IMG/VR virus record: IMGVR_UViG_3300036770_007703
Coordinates: 21,289-85,288 of that record
DNA length: 64,000 nt
Reading direction: 5' to 3' (one strand)
Origin: a virus
Shown here: positions 15,598-26,964 of the stretch, piece by piece
Layout of the letters: every line of letters starts with the position of its first letter
How positions within the stretch are numbered: position 1 is the stretch's first letter
Notes under the pieces: generated by a model
What the model saw: only the letters and a program-made list of their open reading frames with translations
Databases searched by the model: none
What the model was told of the DNA's origin: nothing
Position numbers and translations under genes: made by a program

Positions 15598-16727
15598 CAT
15601 TGAACGCAACAGTGTCAGGCCTGGATCATCATCTCCTCACTCCGCACGAAGGTTTTGATATACAGCACTGGGATCAGTGTTTGGATCATACCCAACGGGT
15701 GTTTGATTGGTTGCCTTCGGTGTTTCGAGATGGAAAATCCACCTATTGCCTGCTCAATGTCAACAATCCCACGGACTCCACCATACCCGATCTCCCACAG
15801 CATTACGATCGCTATGTGATATCTTTCCATCTCGAGTATCCGCGTTATTGGTGGATAGAGAAATTTTGTCAGCATTTCTCGGATCGAGAAGTGGTGCTGA
15901 TAACCCAGTTCGATCATTTTCATCTCCACATACCCAATCTCCGTGTGCTGTGCTATGATGTGTGGCCCGAGGTTCTGGAACTGCTGCGCGAACACGGCCA
16001 TTTCGTTCCGTTACCATCAACACCGCGCACACACAAGCTCAGCGCACTGTGCAACCGTGTCAGCCAGATCAAGGCTTACGTGGTGTGGTATCTCTATCGA
16101 AGACACGATGCCGACCAATGCATATTGTCATGGCATTGCAATGTGACCAAGCCCGAAGATTTGTTTTTTATGTCGGCCACTGGCAATGCCCGCATCGACG
16201 ATCTCACGACGTGGATGCAACAAAACCGTGTGCTAGAAAAGCGCATCATACCCGATCGTTTCTCCAACACTCCACTGGCCAATTTTGACTATAGCATACC
16301 GGCCTATCTAGACTGCGTGGTCAACTGCACCAACGAAAGCTGGAACCATTCGTATCAGCGTGTGGATGGTCGAGAATATGTGTTGCCCGGACCTTATCTC
16401 ACTGAAAAGACCTGGAAACCTTTGCTGTCCGGCACCGCGCTGTTGCCGGCCGGGCAGTACAACAACTATCGCACCCTAGAATCCCTGGGATTCCGCTTTG
16501 ATTATCCCTGGGATCTCAGTTACGACGACGAAGTTGGCGACCTAAAAAGATTTGATCGACTGTTTGATGTGCTGGATTCCATCATGTCCCTGGATCTAGA
16601 TTATCTGCGACGGCGCACACAACGCAGCAATGAGCACAATCAGCGCCACATACTACAGGGCGGCTTCACCCAGCGTGCTCGACGAGTCAATCAACAACGA
16701 TTGGAAAAATATCGATATGGTCAATGA
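15594..16727 (+). CDS. putative glycosyltransferase (fucosyltransferase-like phage family)
   Basis: 377 aa. The C-terminal signature PYLTEKTWKPLLSGTALL followed by LESLGFRFDYPWD is typical of phage and bacterial GT-B proteins related to fucosyltransferases (EKxxKP plus a downstream GF). No DxD motif, as expected for GT-B. It begins a block with SGNH-like proteins, suggesting sugar transfer and acyl-group editing on the same glycan. Confidence 0.6.
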   Translation: MTLNATVSGLDHHLLTPHEGFDIQHWDQCLDHTQRVFDWLPSVFRDGKSTYCLLNVNNPTDSTIPDLPQHYDRYVISFHLEYPRYWWIEKFCQHFSDREVVLITQFDHFHLHIPNLRVLCYDVWPEVLELLREHGHFVPLPSTPRTHKLSALCNRVSQIKAYVVWYLYRRHDADQCILSWHCNVTKPEDLFFMSATGNARIDDLTTWMQQNRVLEKRIIPDRFSNTPLANFDYSIPAYLDCVVNCTNESWNHSYQRVDGREYVLPGPYLTEKTWKPLLSGTALLPAGQYNNYRTLESLGFRFDYPWDLSYDDEVGDLKRFDRLFDVLDSIMSLDLDYLRRRTQRSNEHNQRHILQGGFTQRARRVNQQRLEKYRYGQ

Positions 16728-17535
16728 GCTGGGCGTGACTGGTGCCAGTATATCACGCTGTCCTTGGTTGACCTGGGTGGACTTTTTGCTCGACGATCTA
16801 GGATCGCCGGCCCTGCGCAACTATGCTTGCAAGGGTGCCGGAAATAGGTATATTTCGCACAGCGCCATGAAACTGTCACAGGATCTAGTTGATGAAGCTG
16901 TTGTGGCTGTGATGTTCACCAACTTTGACAAGTTTGATCAATGGGTACAAGGCAGTGTATTGGAAAGCCTGCGCGATGAACGGCATGTTCCAAGATGGAT
17001 CAACGGCGACGTGGCACGAGATCGCGGCTATTGGTGTACCGGCAGTCATTTTCCCAAAATCAAATCTCTGTATCGAGACCACTACTTCGATGTCACGCAG
17101 TTGGCTCTCCAGTCGTTGAACGACATCGCAGCCGCTGTGGCTGTGCTGAAACGGCGCCGTCCTTCGCTGTTGGTGATGTTTGACAGTCCGGTGTTGTGTT
17201 GCACCGAACAACACATCAACACGCTGACACAACGCAGCCATGGAGATCTATCACTGGAATCTGATCGGTCCATGCAACCGTTGATCGACTATGTACGAGA
17301 TCATGTCGTGGATTTCCGGGGACTGATTGGACACTGCTGGGACCACGATCTTCCCTGGCAGCACTCGGTGTATGGACCGCACCCGCCCAGCAACAGCCAC
17401 CTCAGTTACTACGAACTGTGTGTGAGACCCTGGATACAAAGGAATTGGACCCACTGTGATCTAATGGGCATAGCAAATGAAACTCGCAGCATGGCCGACA
17501 AGATGACGAAAAAATGGCATCAGTCGGGATTTTGA
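16717..17535 (+). CDS. SGNH-hydrolase-like protein (paralog 1)
   Basis: 272 aa from ATG 16717, which overlaps the upstream stop by 11 bases. [17 protein letters not shown] takes the place of block I, but the catalytic Ser context is altered (GASIS instead of GCSFT/GDS), and KGAGNRYIS matches the Gly/Asn blocks of SGNH esterases. The C-terminal DxxH block is not obvious, so activity is uncertain. Related in layout to genes at 19143, 40520, 41546 and 50102. Confidence 0.5.
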   Translation: MVNELGVTGASISRCPWLTWVDFLLDDLGSPALRNYACKGAGNRYISHSAMKLSQDLVDEAVVAVMFTNFDKFDQWVQGSVLESLRDERHVPRWINGDVARDRGYWCTGSHFPKIKSLYRDHYFDVTQLALQSLNDIAAAVAVLKRRRPSLLVMFDSPVLCCTEQHINTLTQRSHGDLSLESDRSMQPLIDYVRDHVVDFRGLIGHCWDHDLPWQHSVYGPHPPSNSHLSYYELCVRPWIQRNWTHCDLMGIANETRSMADKMTKKWHQSGF

Positions 17536-17543
17536 TATATAAT
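17533..17543 (+). promoter_or_regulatory. extended -10 promoter (TGATATATAAT) before SAH hydrolase
   Basis: TGATATATAAT just upstream of ATG 17547, inside the end of the previous gene, with no good -35. It is a TG-type extended -10; the RNA would start at or inside the first codons. Confidence 0.35.
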
Positions 17544-17546
17544 CTT

Positions 17547-18832
<1,286 letters not shown>

Positions 18833-18836
<4 letters not shown>

Positions 18837-18860
18837 CATTCTTCTAGCATCTGTTATACT
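18833..18860 (+). promoter_or_regulatory. sigma70-like promoter TTGACA-N16-TATACT
   Basis: Consensus -35 at 18833-18838 and TATACT at 18855-18860, in the 45-base gap before dsbA. Followed by CTGGAG as SD. Likely an early or middle host-polymerase promoter. Confidence 0.75.
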
Positions 18861-18881
18861 AGTATTTTTCCTGGAGATAAA

Positions 18882-19142
18882 ATGGACACTCGAACTTTCA
18901 GCGCAGAACAAAAAGCCAAACTCACACAGATCATCAACGAAGGCATGCAGGTCATGCATGAAGTGGAAACACTCAACGGTGGACTCAGCGACACCATCAA
19001 GGCCGTGGCCGAAGAACTTGAGATCAAACCCAATGTGCTCAAAAAGGCCATACGACTGGCACACAAGGCTGAATTTGGCAAAGAGCAGCAGGATCATGCC
19101 TTGCTGGAAACCATCCTTACCACAGTGGGCAAAACTCTTTGA
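18882..19142 (+). CDS. dsbA: DsbA-like double-stranded DNA-binding protein
   Basis: 86 aa. The second half (VAEELEIKPNVLKKAIRLAHK) matches the helical DNA-binding core of T4-type DsbA, a small protein that binds late promoter regions and modulates transcription. Preceded by a strong sigma70-like promoter and SD, and located just before the replication block, as in other T4-like phages. Confidence 0.75.
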   Translation: MDTRTFSAEQKAKLTQIINEGMQVMHEVETLNGGLSDTIKAVAEELEIKPNVLKKAIRLAHKAEFGKEQQDHALLETILTTVGKTL

Positions 19143-19925
19143 ATGTTTGTGCGCAGATCGTACCTGGAACAGAACCCGGTATTTTCGATCGCGCACGATT
19201 TTGGATATGAAAATCTGGTAGTAAGTGGTTGCAGTTTCACTTTCAACAACAGTGAAACCCATGCCAGCAGCTGGCCCTACTACCTGAGAGAGTTGGGTGG
19301 ATTCAAGAAAGTGTATGATTGTTCGTTGCCCGGGGCCGGCAACTATCACATCAGTCATGCATTGCAATGGTCACTGACCCAAGAAGGCCTGGATCCCAGT
19401 GAGACCTTGGTATTGGTGATGTGGTCCGGCCATGACCGAGATGACACCATTGCCGGTGTATCAGCATTGGATCCCGGCTACACGACCAAACACTACTACA
19501 CCCCGGGAGTGGTGTCTGCGGTCACAGGAGGCAGCATCTTGGATGCTCGCGGAAACACACGCAATGGACTGGACTGCATGCGATCGATCAAGACTCCAGA
19601 GTCTCGAGCCGTGGAAAACTATCTCTACATCGATGCTCTGCGAGCCTGGCTGGTTCACAATGGTTATCGGTCGGTGTTTGTGGATTATCTAGATCCGTCT
19701 CTGCCCAATCGCACCCGGAATTTCAACATACGAGATCATCTCCCAACTGCGTGCCAACAACGATTGGATGCTGTGTTTGCTGACTGTGTGGACATCTATG
19801 CATTTTGTGTCAAAAATGATCTGTTGTACGAAGATGATCTGCACCCCAGTGCCAACGGACATCTGGCTTGGACCCGCCAATGTTTGATACCTTGTCTCAA
19901 ATCGCTGAACATCGACAACAAGTGA
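19143..19925 (+). CDS. SGNH/GDSL hydrolase-like protein (paralog 2)
   Basis: 260 aa. Block I VVSGCSFTF with the nucleophile-type Ser, Gly block in CSLPGAGNYHIS, and the C-terminal DDLHPSANGHLAW carrying the Asp-x-x-His pair. All four SGNH signatures are present, so an active esterase or acyl hydrolase is likely. Starts one base after the dsbA stop and shares its promoter. Confidence 0.7.
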   Translation: MFVRRSYLEQNPVFSIAHDFGYENLVVSGCSFTFNNSETHASSWPYYLRELGGFKKVYDCSLPGAGNYHISHALQWSLTQEGLDPSETLVLVMWSGHDRDDTIAGVSALDPGYTTKHYYTPGVVSAVTGGSILDARGNTRNGLDCMRSIKTPESRAVENYLYIDALRAWLVHNGYRSVFVDYLDPSLPNRTRNFNIRDHLPTACQQRLDAVFADCVDIYAFCVKNDLLYEDDLHPSANGHLAWTRQCLIPCLKSLNIDNK

Positions 19926-19932
19926 GCACATC

Positions 19933-20823
19933 GTGTCCAATCAAGCGCGGATCACACTGACTTCGCCCGATGGCAAGGATTCGGTGTGGGCCACCATCAA
20001 CCTCATTGACAATCCCGGAGTGCAGGCCTGGCAACAAGCCGTGAGGAAGAATCCCCGGCAGCGTGATGTTTTGCCCATGCATCGATTCCGAGAACCCTAT
20101 GCTCGAGATCCGCAGTTCGATCGAGCATATCGAGATCTCTTGATCGTGGCCCACCAGTTAAAGGACACCGATTATGCACTGCCCGAACCAGTGCCCTCGG
20201 TGCAGGAAATATCACAGCCGTGGTGCAATCGTGCGCATCGGCATTTCACTCACGCACATCAACGATTGACCGAAAACTACAGCTGGGATCACCCGCACTA
20301 TGTGAAACACTATCCGTTGCTGTCGCGATTGAACGATCATGTACACATGGTAGAGATATATCATGATTGTTGGCCGCGGCACATGAACACTTGGTTCACT
20401 CCACACATCACTTGCTTGGCCAACATGGACTACGAAGCTGTGCCGATTCCTGATGCTGGTCAGTATCACAGCTGGCAACATCATGACGTGATACTGGATG
20501 CCTACATCTTGGGCAAGACCACTATATGCAGTTTCCTCGACGACGACGATCCTCGAGATTGGGATACCACCGGACATCACATCACTGCCGGTGGATTCAT
20601 GATACTGTTTGACGATCATCGCCAGAAAATCTATCAAAGTCCGGAGTTCCAGGCATGGCTGTCTAAATACCAGGTCACCAAGCAAGATATTCCCGGAGAC
20701 TTTCCCTTGGGAAATCTGGATCCAGCTCACCGACAACGGTTGCAGCAGTTTTGGCCACGCATGGATCCAAATTGGCGATGCGACATCGAATTGACCGTTG
20801 ACCATCACAGAGAAACATGTTAG
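19933..20823 (+). CDS. 296-aa hypothetical phage protein (GTG start)
   Basis: GTG 19933 is the first start after the upstream stop. Rich in His, Trp and Asp, with the DDDDPRDWD acidic patch and paired His residues (SWQHHD, TGHHIT) that could bind metal. I do not recognise the family. It ends inside the polymerase promoter. Confidence 0.55.
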   Translation: MSNQARITLTSPDGKDSVWATINLIDNPGVQAWQQAVRKNPRQRDVLPMHRFREPYARDPQFDRAYRDLLIVAHQLKDTDYALPEPVPSVQEISQPWCNRAHRHFTHAHQRLTENYSWDHPHYVKHYPLLSRLNDHVHMVEIYHDCWPRHMNTWFTPHITCLANMDYEAVPIPDAGQYHSWQHHDVILDAYILGKTTICSFLDDDDPRDWDTTGHHITAGGFMILFDDHRQKIYQSPEFQAWLSKYQVTKQDIPGDFPLGNLDPAHRQRLQQFWPRMDPNWRCDIELTVDHHRETC

Positions 20824-20826
20824 AAT
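20798..20826 (+). promoter_or_regulatory. sigma70-like promoter TTGACC-N17-TAGAAT for DNA polymerase
   Basis: -35 at 20798-20803 and -10 at 20821-20826, overlapping the end of the upstream gene, 23 bases before the TTG start of the polymerase. Confidence 0.65.
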
Positions 20827-20848
20827 AACTCATCAACGAGGGAAAACA

Positions 20849-23509
20849 TTGAGCTACATTGACGCTTTATACGACCGAGAACGCGATCGCATACATGTGG
20901 TAGGGCGACGGGATGGCGAACGCTATTACGAAGAGTTTCCGGCCAACTATGTGTTTTACTACGACGATCCGCGAGGCAAATTCCGCAGCATCTATGGCAA
21001 CCCAGTAAGCAGATTCAGCACACGCAACAACAAAGAGTTCCGCAAAGAATTGGCCATACAAAAAGGCAAACGCTGTTACGAAAGTGACATCAATCCGGTG
21101 TTCCGTTGCCTGGAAGAGAATTACAAAGGTGTCGATGCTCCCAGGCTGCACACAGCGTTCTTTGACATCGAAGTAGACTTTGATCCCGAGCGTGGGTTCT
21201 CGCGCCCCGAAGATCCCTTCAATCCCATCACTGCTATTTCGGTGTACATGGACTGGTTGGATCGACTGGTGACTTTGGTGATCCCACCTCGTTCCATGAG
21301 TCGTGAAACAGCTCAAGAGATCGCGGCCGAGTTCGAAGACACCTTCGTGTTCGAGCAGGAATCACAACTGCTGGATGCGTTCCTCAACATCATCGAAGAT
21401 GCCGATGTGTTGAGTGGTTGGAACTCCGAGGGTTATGACATACCTTACACCGTGCAACGCATCACACGGGTGCTGTCAAAAGATGACACGCGGAGATTTT
21501 GTCTCTGGCATCAATTGCCCAAACAGAGGACTTTCGAGCGCTTTGGTGCCGAAAACATCACGTTTGATCTCATAGGTCGTGTGCATCTCGACTACATGCA
21601 ACTGTACAGGAAATACACCTACGAAGAGCGACACAGCTACAGCCTGGATGCCATTGGTGAATACGAAGAGCTGGGGAGCAAGACTGCGTTCGAAGGCACC
21701 CTGGATCAGCTCTACAACCAAAACTGGAAGACATTCATCGAGTACAACCGGCAAGATGTCCGGCTCCTGGCCAACATCGACAAAAAACTCCGGTTCCTGG
21801 ATCTAGCCAACACGCTGGCACATGAAAACACTGTGCTCCTGCCCACCACCATGGGTGCGGTGGCTGTCACAGAGCAGGCCATCATCAATGAAGCACACGA
21901 ACGTGGCATGGTTGTGCCCAATCGTCGAGATCAACTGTCAGACGAAGAGACACAGGCCGCTGGCGCTTATGTGGCCTATCCCAAGAAAGGCATGCATGAC
22001 TGGGTGGGATCGATAGACATCAATAGTCTATATCCATCTACCATCCGGGCCCTGAACATGGGACCCGAGACCATCGTTGGTCAGCTTCGGCCCACGATGA
22101 CCGATCGTTACATACGCGAACGACAACAAGGTGGCATGAGCTTTGCGGCTGCTTGGGAAGGCCTGTTTGGAACGCTGGAGTACACGGCCGTGATGGAGCA
22201 ACAGCGAGGCACAGAGATCACCATCGACTGGGCACAGGGCGGGGATGATGTGCTCAGTGCCGCTGAAGTATGGCAACTGATATTTGACAGCAATCGACCC
22301 TGGATGCTTTCGGCCAATGGCACCATATTCACCTACGAGACTGAGGCAGTGATCCCTGGCTTGTTGAAACGCTGGTATGCAGAACGCAAAGAAATGCAAG
22401 CCAAACTCAAGGAGTCGACTACAAAAGAAGACGAGGAATACTGGGACAAAAGACAGCTGGTCAAGAAGATCAATCTAAATAGTCTGTATGGAGCTATCTT
22501 GAATCCCGGCTGTAGATTTTTTGACAAACGCATCGGTCAGAGCACCACGCTCACGGGCCGGGCCATCGCACAGCACATGGATGCCTATGTCAACGAGTGC
22601 ATCACCGGAAAGTATGATCACGTGGGCGAAACCATCATCTACGGTGACACAGACTCGTGTTACTTCTCGGCCTGGCCTGTGCTACGCAAAGAAGTGGAGG
22701 CCGGCCACATGCAGTGGAGCAAAGAGACCTGCATCCAGCTCTATGATGGCATCGCCGAACAAGTGAACCAGAGCTTCCCGGGATTCATGGAGCGTGCTTT
22801 CCATGTGCCGCGTGAGATGGGCAGTGTGATCCGAGGCGGTCGCGAAGTTGTGGCCAGCCGGGGCTTGTTCATCACCAAGAAGCGTTATGCTGTGATGATC
22901 ATTGACAAAGAAGGCAAACGCATCGATGTCAACGGTCGCCCCGGTAAAGTCAAGGCCATGGGTCTGGATCTCAAGCGCAGTGACACACCTCGTGTGATCC
23001 AGGACTTCCTCAGCGATCTCCTGGAACGTGTGCTAAATGGATCTCAGCGCGACGAGATCGTGGAAATCGTCAAGGAGTTCAAGTATGCGTTCAAAGAGCG
23101 TCCAGGCTGGGAGAAAGGTTCGCCCAAGCGTGCCAACAACATCACACAATATGCCAAGAAAGAAGAACGCGAAGGCCGAGCCAACATGCCGGGACATGTG
23201 CGTGCCAGCTTGAACTGGAATACCATGCGCCGAATGAACAGCGACAACTACTCGATGCAGATCGTGGATGGCATGAAAGTGATCGTGTGCAAGCTCAAGT
23301 CAAATGCCTTGGGCTGGACATCGATAGCTTATCCCACAGATGAACTGCATCTACCCACGTGGTTCAAAGAACTACCGTTTGATGACGGAGAGATGGAAGC
23401 CACCATCATTGACGGCAAGATCGATAACCTCTTGGGTGTGTTGGATTGGGATCTAGAATCTGCCACCAATACCGACAACACTTTCCAGACCTTGTTCGAA
23501 TTCCAATGA
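20849..23509 (+). CDS. 43: family B DNA polymerase (T4 gp43 type)
   Basis: 886 aa from TTG 20849, chosen because it follows the SD-like GAGGG and the promoter; earlier in-frame starts lie inside the promoter. Replicates phage DNA with 3'-5' proofreading. Exonuclease motifs: FFDIEVDFD, GWNSEGYD, YNRQDV. Polymerase motifs: A in DINSLYPSTIR, B in KKINLNSLYG and C in YGDTDS. Length matches T4 gp43 (898 aa). It is followed within 1 kb by the clamp gene, a typical T4-like replication block. Confidence 0.97.
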   Translation: MSYIDALYDRERDRIHVVGRRDGERYYEEFPANYVFYYDDPRGKFRSIYGNPVSRFSTRNNKEFRKELAIQKGKRCYESDINPVFRCLEENYKGVDAPRLHTAFFDIEVDFDPERGFSRPEDPFNPITAISVYMDWLDRLVTLVIPPRSMSRETAQEIAAEFEDTFVFEQESQLLDAFLNIIEDADVLSGWNSEGYDIPYTVQRITRVLSKDDTRRFCLWHQLPKQRTFERFGAENITFDLIGRVHLDYMQLYRKYTYEERHSYSLDAIGEYEELGSKTAFEGTLDQLYNQNWKTFIEYNRQDVRLLANIDKKLRFLDLANTLAHENTVLLPTTMGAVAVTEQAIINEAHERGMVVPNRRDQLSDEETQAAGAYVAYPKKGMHDWVGSIDINSLYPSTIRALNMGPETIVGQLRPTMTDRYIRERQQGGMSFAAAWEGLFGTLEYTAVMEQQRGTEITIDWAQGGDDVLSAAEVWQLIFDSNRPWMLSANGTIFTYETEAVIPGLLKRWYAERKEMQAKLKESTTKEDEEYWDKRQLVKKINLNSLYGAILNPGCRFFDKRIGQSTTLTGRAIAQHMDAYVNECITGKYDHVGETIIYGDTDSCYFSAWPVLRKEVEAGHMQWSKETCIQLYDGIAEQVNQSFPGFMERAFHVPREMGSVIRGGREVVASRGLFITKKRYAVMIIDKEGKRIDVNGRPGKVKAMGLDLKRSDTPRVIQDFLSDLLERVLNGSQRDEIVEIVKEFKYAFKERPGWEKGSPKRANNITQYAKKEEREGRANMPGHVRASLNWNTMRRMNSDNYSMQIVDGMKVIVCKLKSNALGWTSIAYPTDELHLPTWFKELPFDDGEMEATIIDGKIDNLLGVLDWDLESATNTDNTFQTLFEFQ

Positions 23510-24504
23510 AACTAAGCGAACTCATCAAATACCGAGAAAATCTCGCACAGCTAAGACCGCAAGATCCCGAGTCCACTATATCGTTGTCCTTGGATCCGGT
23601 GAGGCATCATATCATGACTCATGAACCGCGTTTTAAAAAGCTCGCAGCCGATCTCGAGCAATCGCGGATACGAGTCAGCGCAGGCATACAAGATTATCTC
23701 AACACGCTCAATGCCTATGATCACGAAGTCCAACGCCAGATCGATCAACTGCATGCCGAGTACATGGCCCGCAGTTATCGCATCTACGAACAAGAAATGA
23801 GCCGCGACGACGTGGACGTGATATTGAATCGCAAACTGGGTTACGAGCTGGAAAAACGCGAATACCTACGAGGTAGGATCGCGGCCCAGTGCGATTGGAA
23901 AAATCCCGGCATGATCTTGAGACCGGCACGCGAGCAGTGGATACTCAAACTGGTGGGCTTGGATCCGCTTTACATCGTGGATCAAAGCCATGATCTCTTG
24001 CGACCATCTATCACGCAGTTCACTCCCGAATATCAGCGTCGGTTGAGACCGTACATCATACGAGAAAGCGTGAGCGGCACCGTGGGACTGGATCTTCCCG
24101 ATCGGCAAATGGGCTATGCGCTGATCTACAATTTTTTCAACTACAAGCCCATGGAACTGATAAGAGCCTACATGGAATGCATCGACAAAAAAATGGCCAC
24201 GGGATCCATAGTTCATCTCACCATCAATGATTGTGACCGCAGTGGCGGTGCTTTGCTGGCCGAAAGTGGTTACATGTGTTACACGCCCGGTGGCATGGTC
24301 ATCAGCATGTTGGAAAGCATGGAGTACGATCTCATCAACAGTTTTCACATCGATGAGGCAGTGACCTGGCTTGAGTTCCGCAAGTCCGGTGAGAGGATCA
24401 GTTATCGAGGCGGACAGACTCTGGCTAAAATTATTGACAAAAGCAATCGTTTCTATTACAATGACGATGACGTAGATACATCAAACCCCAAGGAGATATT
24501 ATGA
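23506..24504 (+). CDS. 332-aa hypothetical phage protein, possibly Rossmann-like
   Basis: Start ATG 23506 overlaps the polymerase stop. First 130 residues are helical and charged; the second half (SGTVGLDLPDRQMGYALIYNF ... SIVHLTINDCDRSGGALL) looks like a degenerate methyltransferase-type fold, but motif I is not convincing. Lying between gp43 and gp45 suggests a link to replication; function unknown. Confidence 0.6.
   Translation: MKLSELIKYRENLAQLRPQDPESTISLSLDPVRHHIMTHEPRFKKLAADLEQSRIRVSAGIQDYLNTLNAYDHEVQRQIDQLHAEYMARSYRIYEQEMSRDDVDVILNRKLGYELEKREYLRGRIAAQCDWKNPGMILRPAREQWILKLVGLDPLYIVDQSHDLLRPSITQFTPEYQRRLRPYIIRESVSGTVGLDLPDRQMGYALIYNFFNYKPMELIRAYMECIDKKMATGSIVHLTINDCDRSGGALLAESGYMCYTPGGMVISMLESMEYDLINSFHIDEAVTWLEFRKSGERISYRGGQTLAKIIDKSNRFYYNDDDVDTSNPKEIL
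24434..24462 (+). promoter_or_regulatory. sigma70-like promoter TTGACA-N17-TACAAT for the clamp operon
   Basis: -35 at 24434-24439 and -10 at 24457-24462, within the end of the upstream gene. AAGGAG SD and ATG 24501 follow. Confidence 0.7.
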
Positions 24505-25232
24505 GAGATTACCTATTAGATTTAGTATCACACACCTACGATCTTGGCTGCATAGATCTTGTCAAGATCACTGGCACAGACCAAGAAACCGTGATCGATG
24601 GCTTGGCCGAAGATCGTTCAGTGGTGCTCAGTGCTCGGTTCTCGGGACCTGTGGCCGACTTCATTGGCACGTTTGGCATGCCAAATCTCGCCAAGCTCAA
24701 GATCCTGCTGAATCTACAAGAATATCGCGAGGATGCTGACATCACTGTCAAGCGACAGGACCGCAACGGACAAGAAGTTCCTGTGGGACTGCACTTCAAG
24801 AACGCAGCCGGTGATTTCAAGAACGATTATAGATTCATGACTTCGGAGATCGTGGCCGAGAAACTCAAGACCGTGAAGTTTCGCGGTGTGAACTGGAACA
24901 TCGAGTTCGAGCCCACAGTGGCAGGCATCCAGCGTCTCAAGATGCAGGCCCAAGCCAACAGCGAAGAGCCCATGTTCCAGGTCAAAGTAGACAACGGAAA
25001 CTTGTTGTTCCAGTTCGGTGATCATAGCACACACGCCGGTGAGTTCATCTTCCATGCCGGTATCACTGGAGATCTCAAACGCACCTGGAGCTATCCGGTC
25101 AAACAAGTGATCTCGATCCTGGATCTCGTGGGCGACAAAGTGGTTCGCATCAGCGACGACGGAGCTGCTGAGATCACTGTGGACTCGGGCATGGCCCAGT
25201 ATCGTTACATCCTACCAGCTCAAGTCAAGTGA
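24501..25232 (+). CDS. 45: sliding clamp (T4 gp45 type)
   Basis: 243 aa versus 228 for T4 gp45. Trimeric ring that tethers the polymerase and in T4-like phages also activates late transcription with gp55 and gp33. Recognised from overall layout (two-domain clamp fold, DQETVIDG and GTFGMPNLAKLKILL segments) and its place after gp43. AAGGAG SD. Overlaps dpdA by 4 bases, so clamp and DNA-modification enzyme are translated together. Confidence 0.8.
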   Translation: MRDYLLDLVSHTYDLGCIDLVKITGTDQETVIDGLAEDRSVVLSARFSGPVADFIGTFGMPNLAKLKILLNLQEYREDADITVKRQDRNGQEVPVGLHFKNAAGDFKNDYRFMTSEIVAEKLKTVKFRGVNWNIEFEPTVAGIQRLKMQAQANSEEPMFQVKVDNGNLLFQFGDHSTHAGEFIFHAGITGDLKRTWSYPVKQVISILDLVGDKVVRISDDGAAEITVDSGMAQYRYILPAQVK

Positions 25233-26755
25233 CCGAACAATACGACCTCACTGGCCGACAACAGGATTATGCTGTGTTTTTGCCGGCCATATCCAGCTTT
25301 TATGCCACTTACATAGGCAAGCAACGCTACGACAACAATTTTGTTCCAGCTTCGCGCATGCCCGCTGGCATTCCTGACATGGAACAACTGAACTGGTTGA
25401 ATGCCCAGAAATCGTTGTTTCCCTATCGTTGGAGCCTGTACTCAGCGGGCCATGCCAACTTGGACGTATCAAAGTTGGTGCCCAAAGAAGACATGGTCAG
25501 GAACCGTGACCCCAACACCGTGATGTTGTGCGACTCAGGTGGATTTCAGATCGCCAAAGGTGTGTGGCCAGGACGCTGGGCCGATCCACGAGATCAGGCC
25601 GCAGAACGAAAACGCAGAGAAGTCCTGGAGTGGCAATGTAGTATCGCCACTTATGGCATGACCATGGACATTCCCACCTGGACCTATCGCAATCCCGAAT
25701 GGGCTGCGTTGGCTGGAATTTCCAGCTACGATGATGCTGTCACAGCCACCAAAAACAACAACGACTTCTGGATCGCCAATCGCCACGGTGATACCAAGAT
25801 ACTCAATGTGTTGCAGGGCGGTAACCATGCCGAAGCCGACCACTGGTACGACATCATGAAAGTGTATTCGGATCCCAAGCACTACCCAGAACGACACTTC
25901 AACGGCTGGGGCATGGGCGGACAAAACATGTGTGACGTGCATCTCGTTCTCAAACGTCTGGTGCATCTCATACACGATGGCTTGCTGGAAAAAGGTGCCC
26001 ATGATTGGATGCACTTCTTGGGAACATCAAAACTGGAGTGGGCCGTGTTGCTCACTGACATCCAGCGCGCCATTCGCAAGTATCACAACAGCAACTTCAC
26101 CATCAGTTTCGATTGCGCTTCACCGTTCTTGGCCATCGCCAATGGTCAACTCTATCACGAGATCGTTACCGGAAATCGGGAAAAGTGGAGCTATCGCATG
26201 GAGCCCACGGCCGACAACAAAAAGTATGCCACAGACAATCGTCTGTTCCGAGACGCAGTGATACAGGACAGCATACATTCTGTTTTTGAGGACAGTCCGG
26301 TGAGCTCGCGTCTCAAGATTTCCGATGTGTGCGTGTACCGTCCTGGCGACGTCAACAAAGTGGGAAAAGAAGGCAAGACGTCATGGGACAGCTTCAGCTA
26401 TGCTCTTCTCATGGCGCACAATGCCTGGATGCACATTGAAGCGGTACAGCGAGCCAATCGACTCTATGATCAAGGCATCGTACCAGACATGATGGCACAC
26501 CCCACCGACAATGCTTTTGATGCCCGGACCGTGATAGACAAAGTGTTTGCCGCTCGTGATCGCCAAAAGAGCTTGCGCATAATCGATGAACATGCTAAAG
26601 TTTGGGAACGGGTGATTGGTACTCGTGGATTCACCGGAAAACGAGCTGTCAATGCCCATACCATGTTCAACAGTCTTTTTGATGTGACAGAAGAAGTCGA
26701 ACCCGACAACGAATTTGACCAAACCTGTCTTGACCGACTCGAGGAAAGTGTATAA
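25229..26755 (+). CDS. dpdA: 7-deazaguanine DNA transglycosylase DpdA (Tgt paralog)
   Basis: 508 aa, GTG start overlapping the gp45 stop. Exchanges guanine in DNA for a 7-deazaguanine base, protecting phage DNA from restriction. Tgt-like marks: CDSGGFQI with Asp102, LNVLQGGN, GWGMGGQ and FDCASPFLAIANG with Asp295 in the place of the Tgt nucleophile (FDCVxPTR). I do not see the CxCxxC zinc site of bacterial Tgt, which agrees with a DNA-acting phage paralog. Works with folE, queD and queE further on. Its stop TAA overlaps the next ATG. Confidence 0.85.
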   Translation: MTEQYDLTGRQQDYAVFLPAISSFYATYIGKQRYDNNFVPASRMPAGIPDMEQLNWLNAQKSLFPYRWSLYSAGHANLDVSKLVPKEDMVRNRDPNTVMLCDSGGFQIAKGVWPGRWADPRDQAAERKRREVLEWQCSIATYGMTMDIPTWTYRNPEWAALAGISSYDDAVTATKNNNDFWIANRHGDTKILNVLQGGNHAEADHWYDIMKVYSDPKHYPERHFNGWGMGGQNMCDVHLVLKRLVHLIHDGLLEKGAHDWMHFLGTSKLEWAVLLTDIQRAIRKYHNSNFTISFDCASPFLAIANGQLYHEIVTGNREKWSYRMEPTADNKKYATDNRLFRDAVIQDSIHSVFEDSPVSSRLKISDVCVYRPGDVNKVGKEGKTSWDSFSYALLMAHNAWMHIEAVQRANRLYDQGIVPDMMAHPTDNAFDARTVIDKVFAARDRQKSLRIIDEHAKVWERVIGTRGFTGKRAVNAHTMFNSLFDVTEEVEPDNEFDQTCLDRLEESV

Positions 26756-26756
26756 T
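26730..26756 (+). promoter_or_regulatory. possible sigma70-like promoter TTGACC-N15-TATAAT
   Basis: -35 at 26730-26735 and a perfect -10 at 26751-26756 that overlaps the dpdA stop and the next ATG. The 15-base spacer is short, so strength is uncertain. Confidence 0.4.
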
Positions 26757-26964
26757 GTACGAAAATCGTATCCGGCACCTAGAAGAAATGCACCAGAATC
26801 TCAACAAGCGCATCGATGGTTTGGAAAAAACCGGTGTTTTCGAAGACAAGAATCTGCTCGAACTCAAGAAACAAAAATTGGCCATACGTGATGAATTGAG
26901 CCGATTGCAGAAACTGCAATGGGAGCATAATCACGAAAGCGTGAACTTGGAGGAAGATCGATGA
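26755..26964 (+). CDS. 69-aa coiled-coil protein
   Basis: Almost entirely one charged helix (RHLEEMHQNLNKRIDGLEKTG) with heptad spacing. TAATG overlap with dpdA. If the promoter at 26730 is used, translation would start at ATG 26788 instead. Common kind of small T4-like phage protein, function unknown. Confidence 0.65.
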   Translation: MYENRIRHLEEMHQNLNKRIDGLEKTGVFEDKNLLELKKQKLAIRDELSRLQKLQWEHNHESVNLEEDR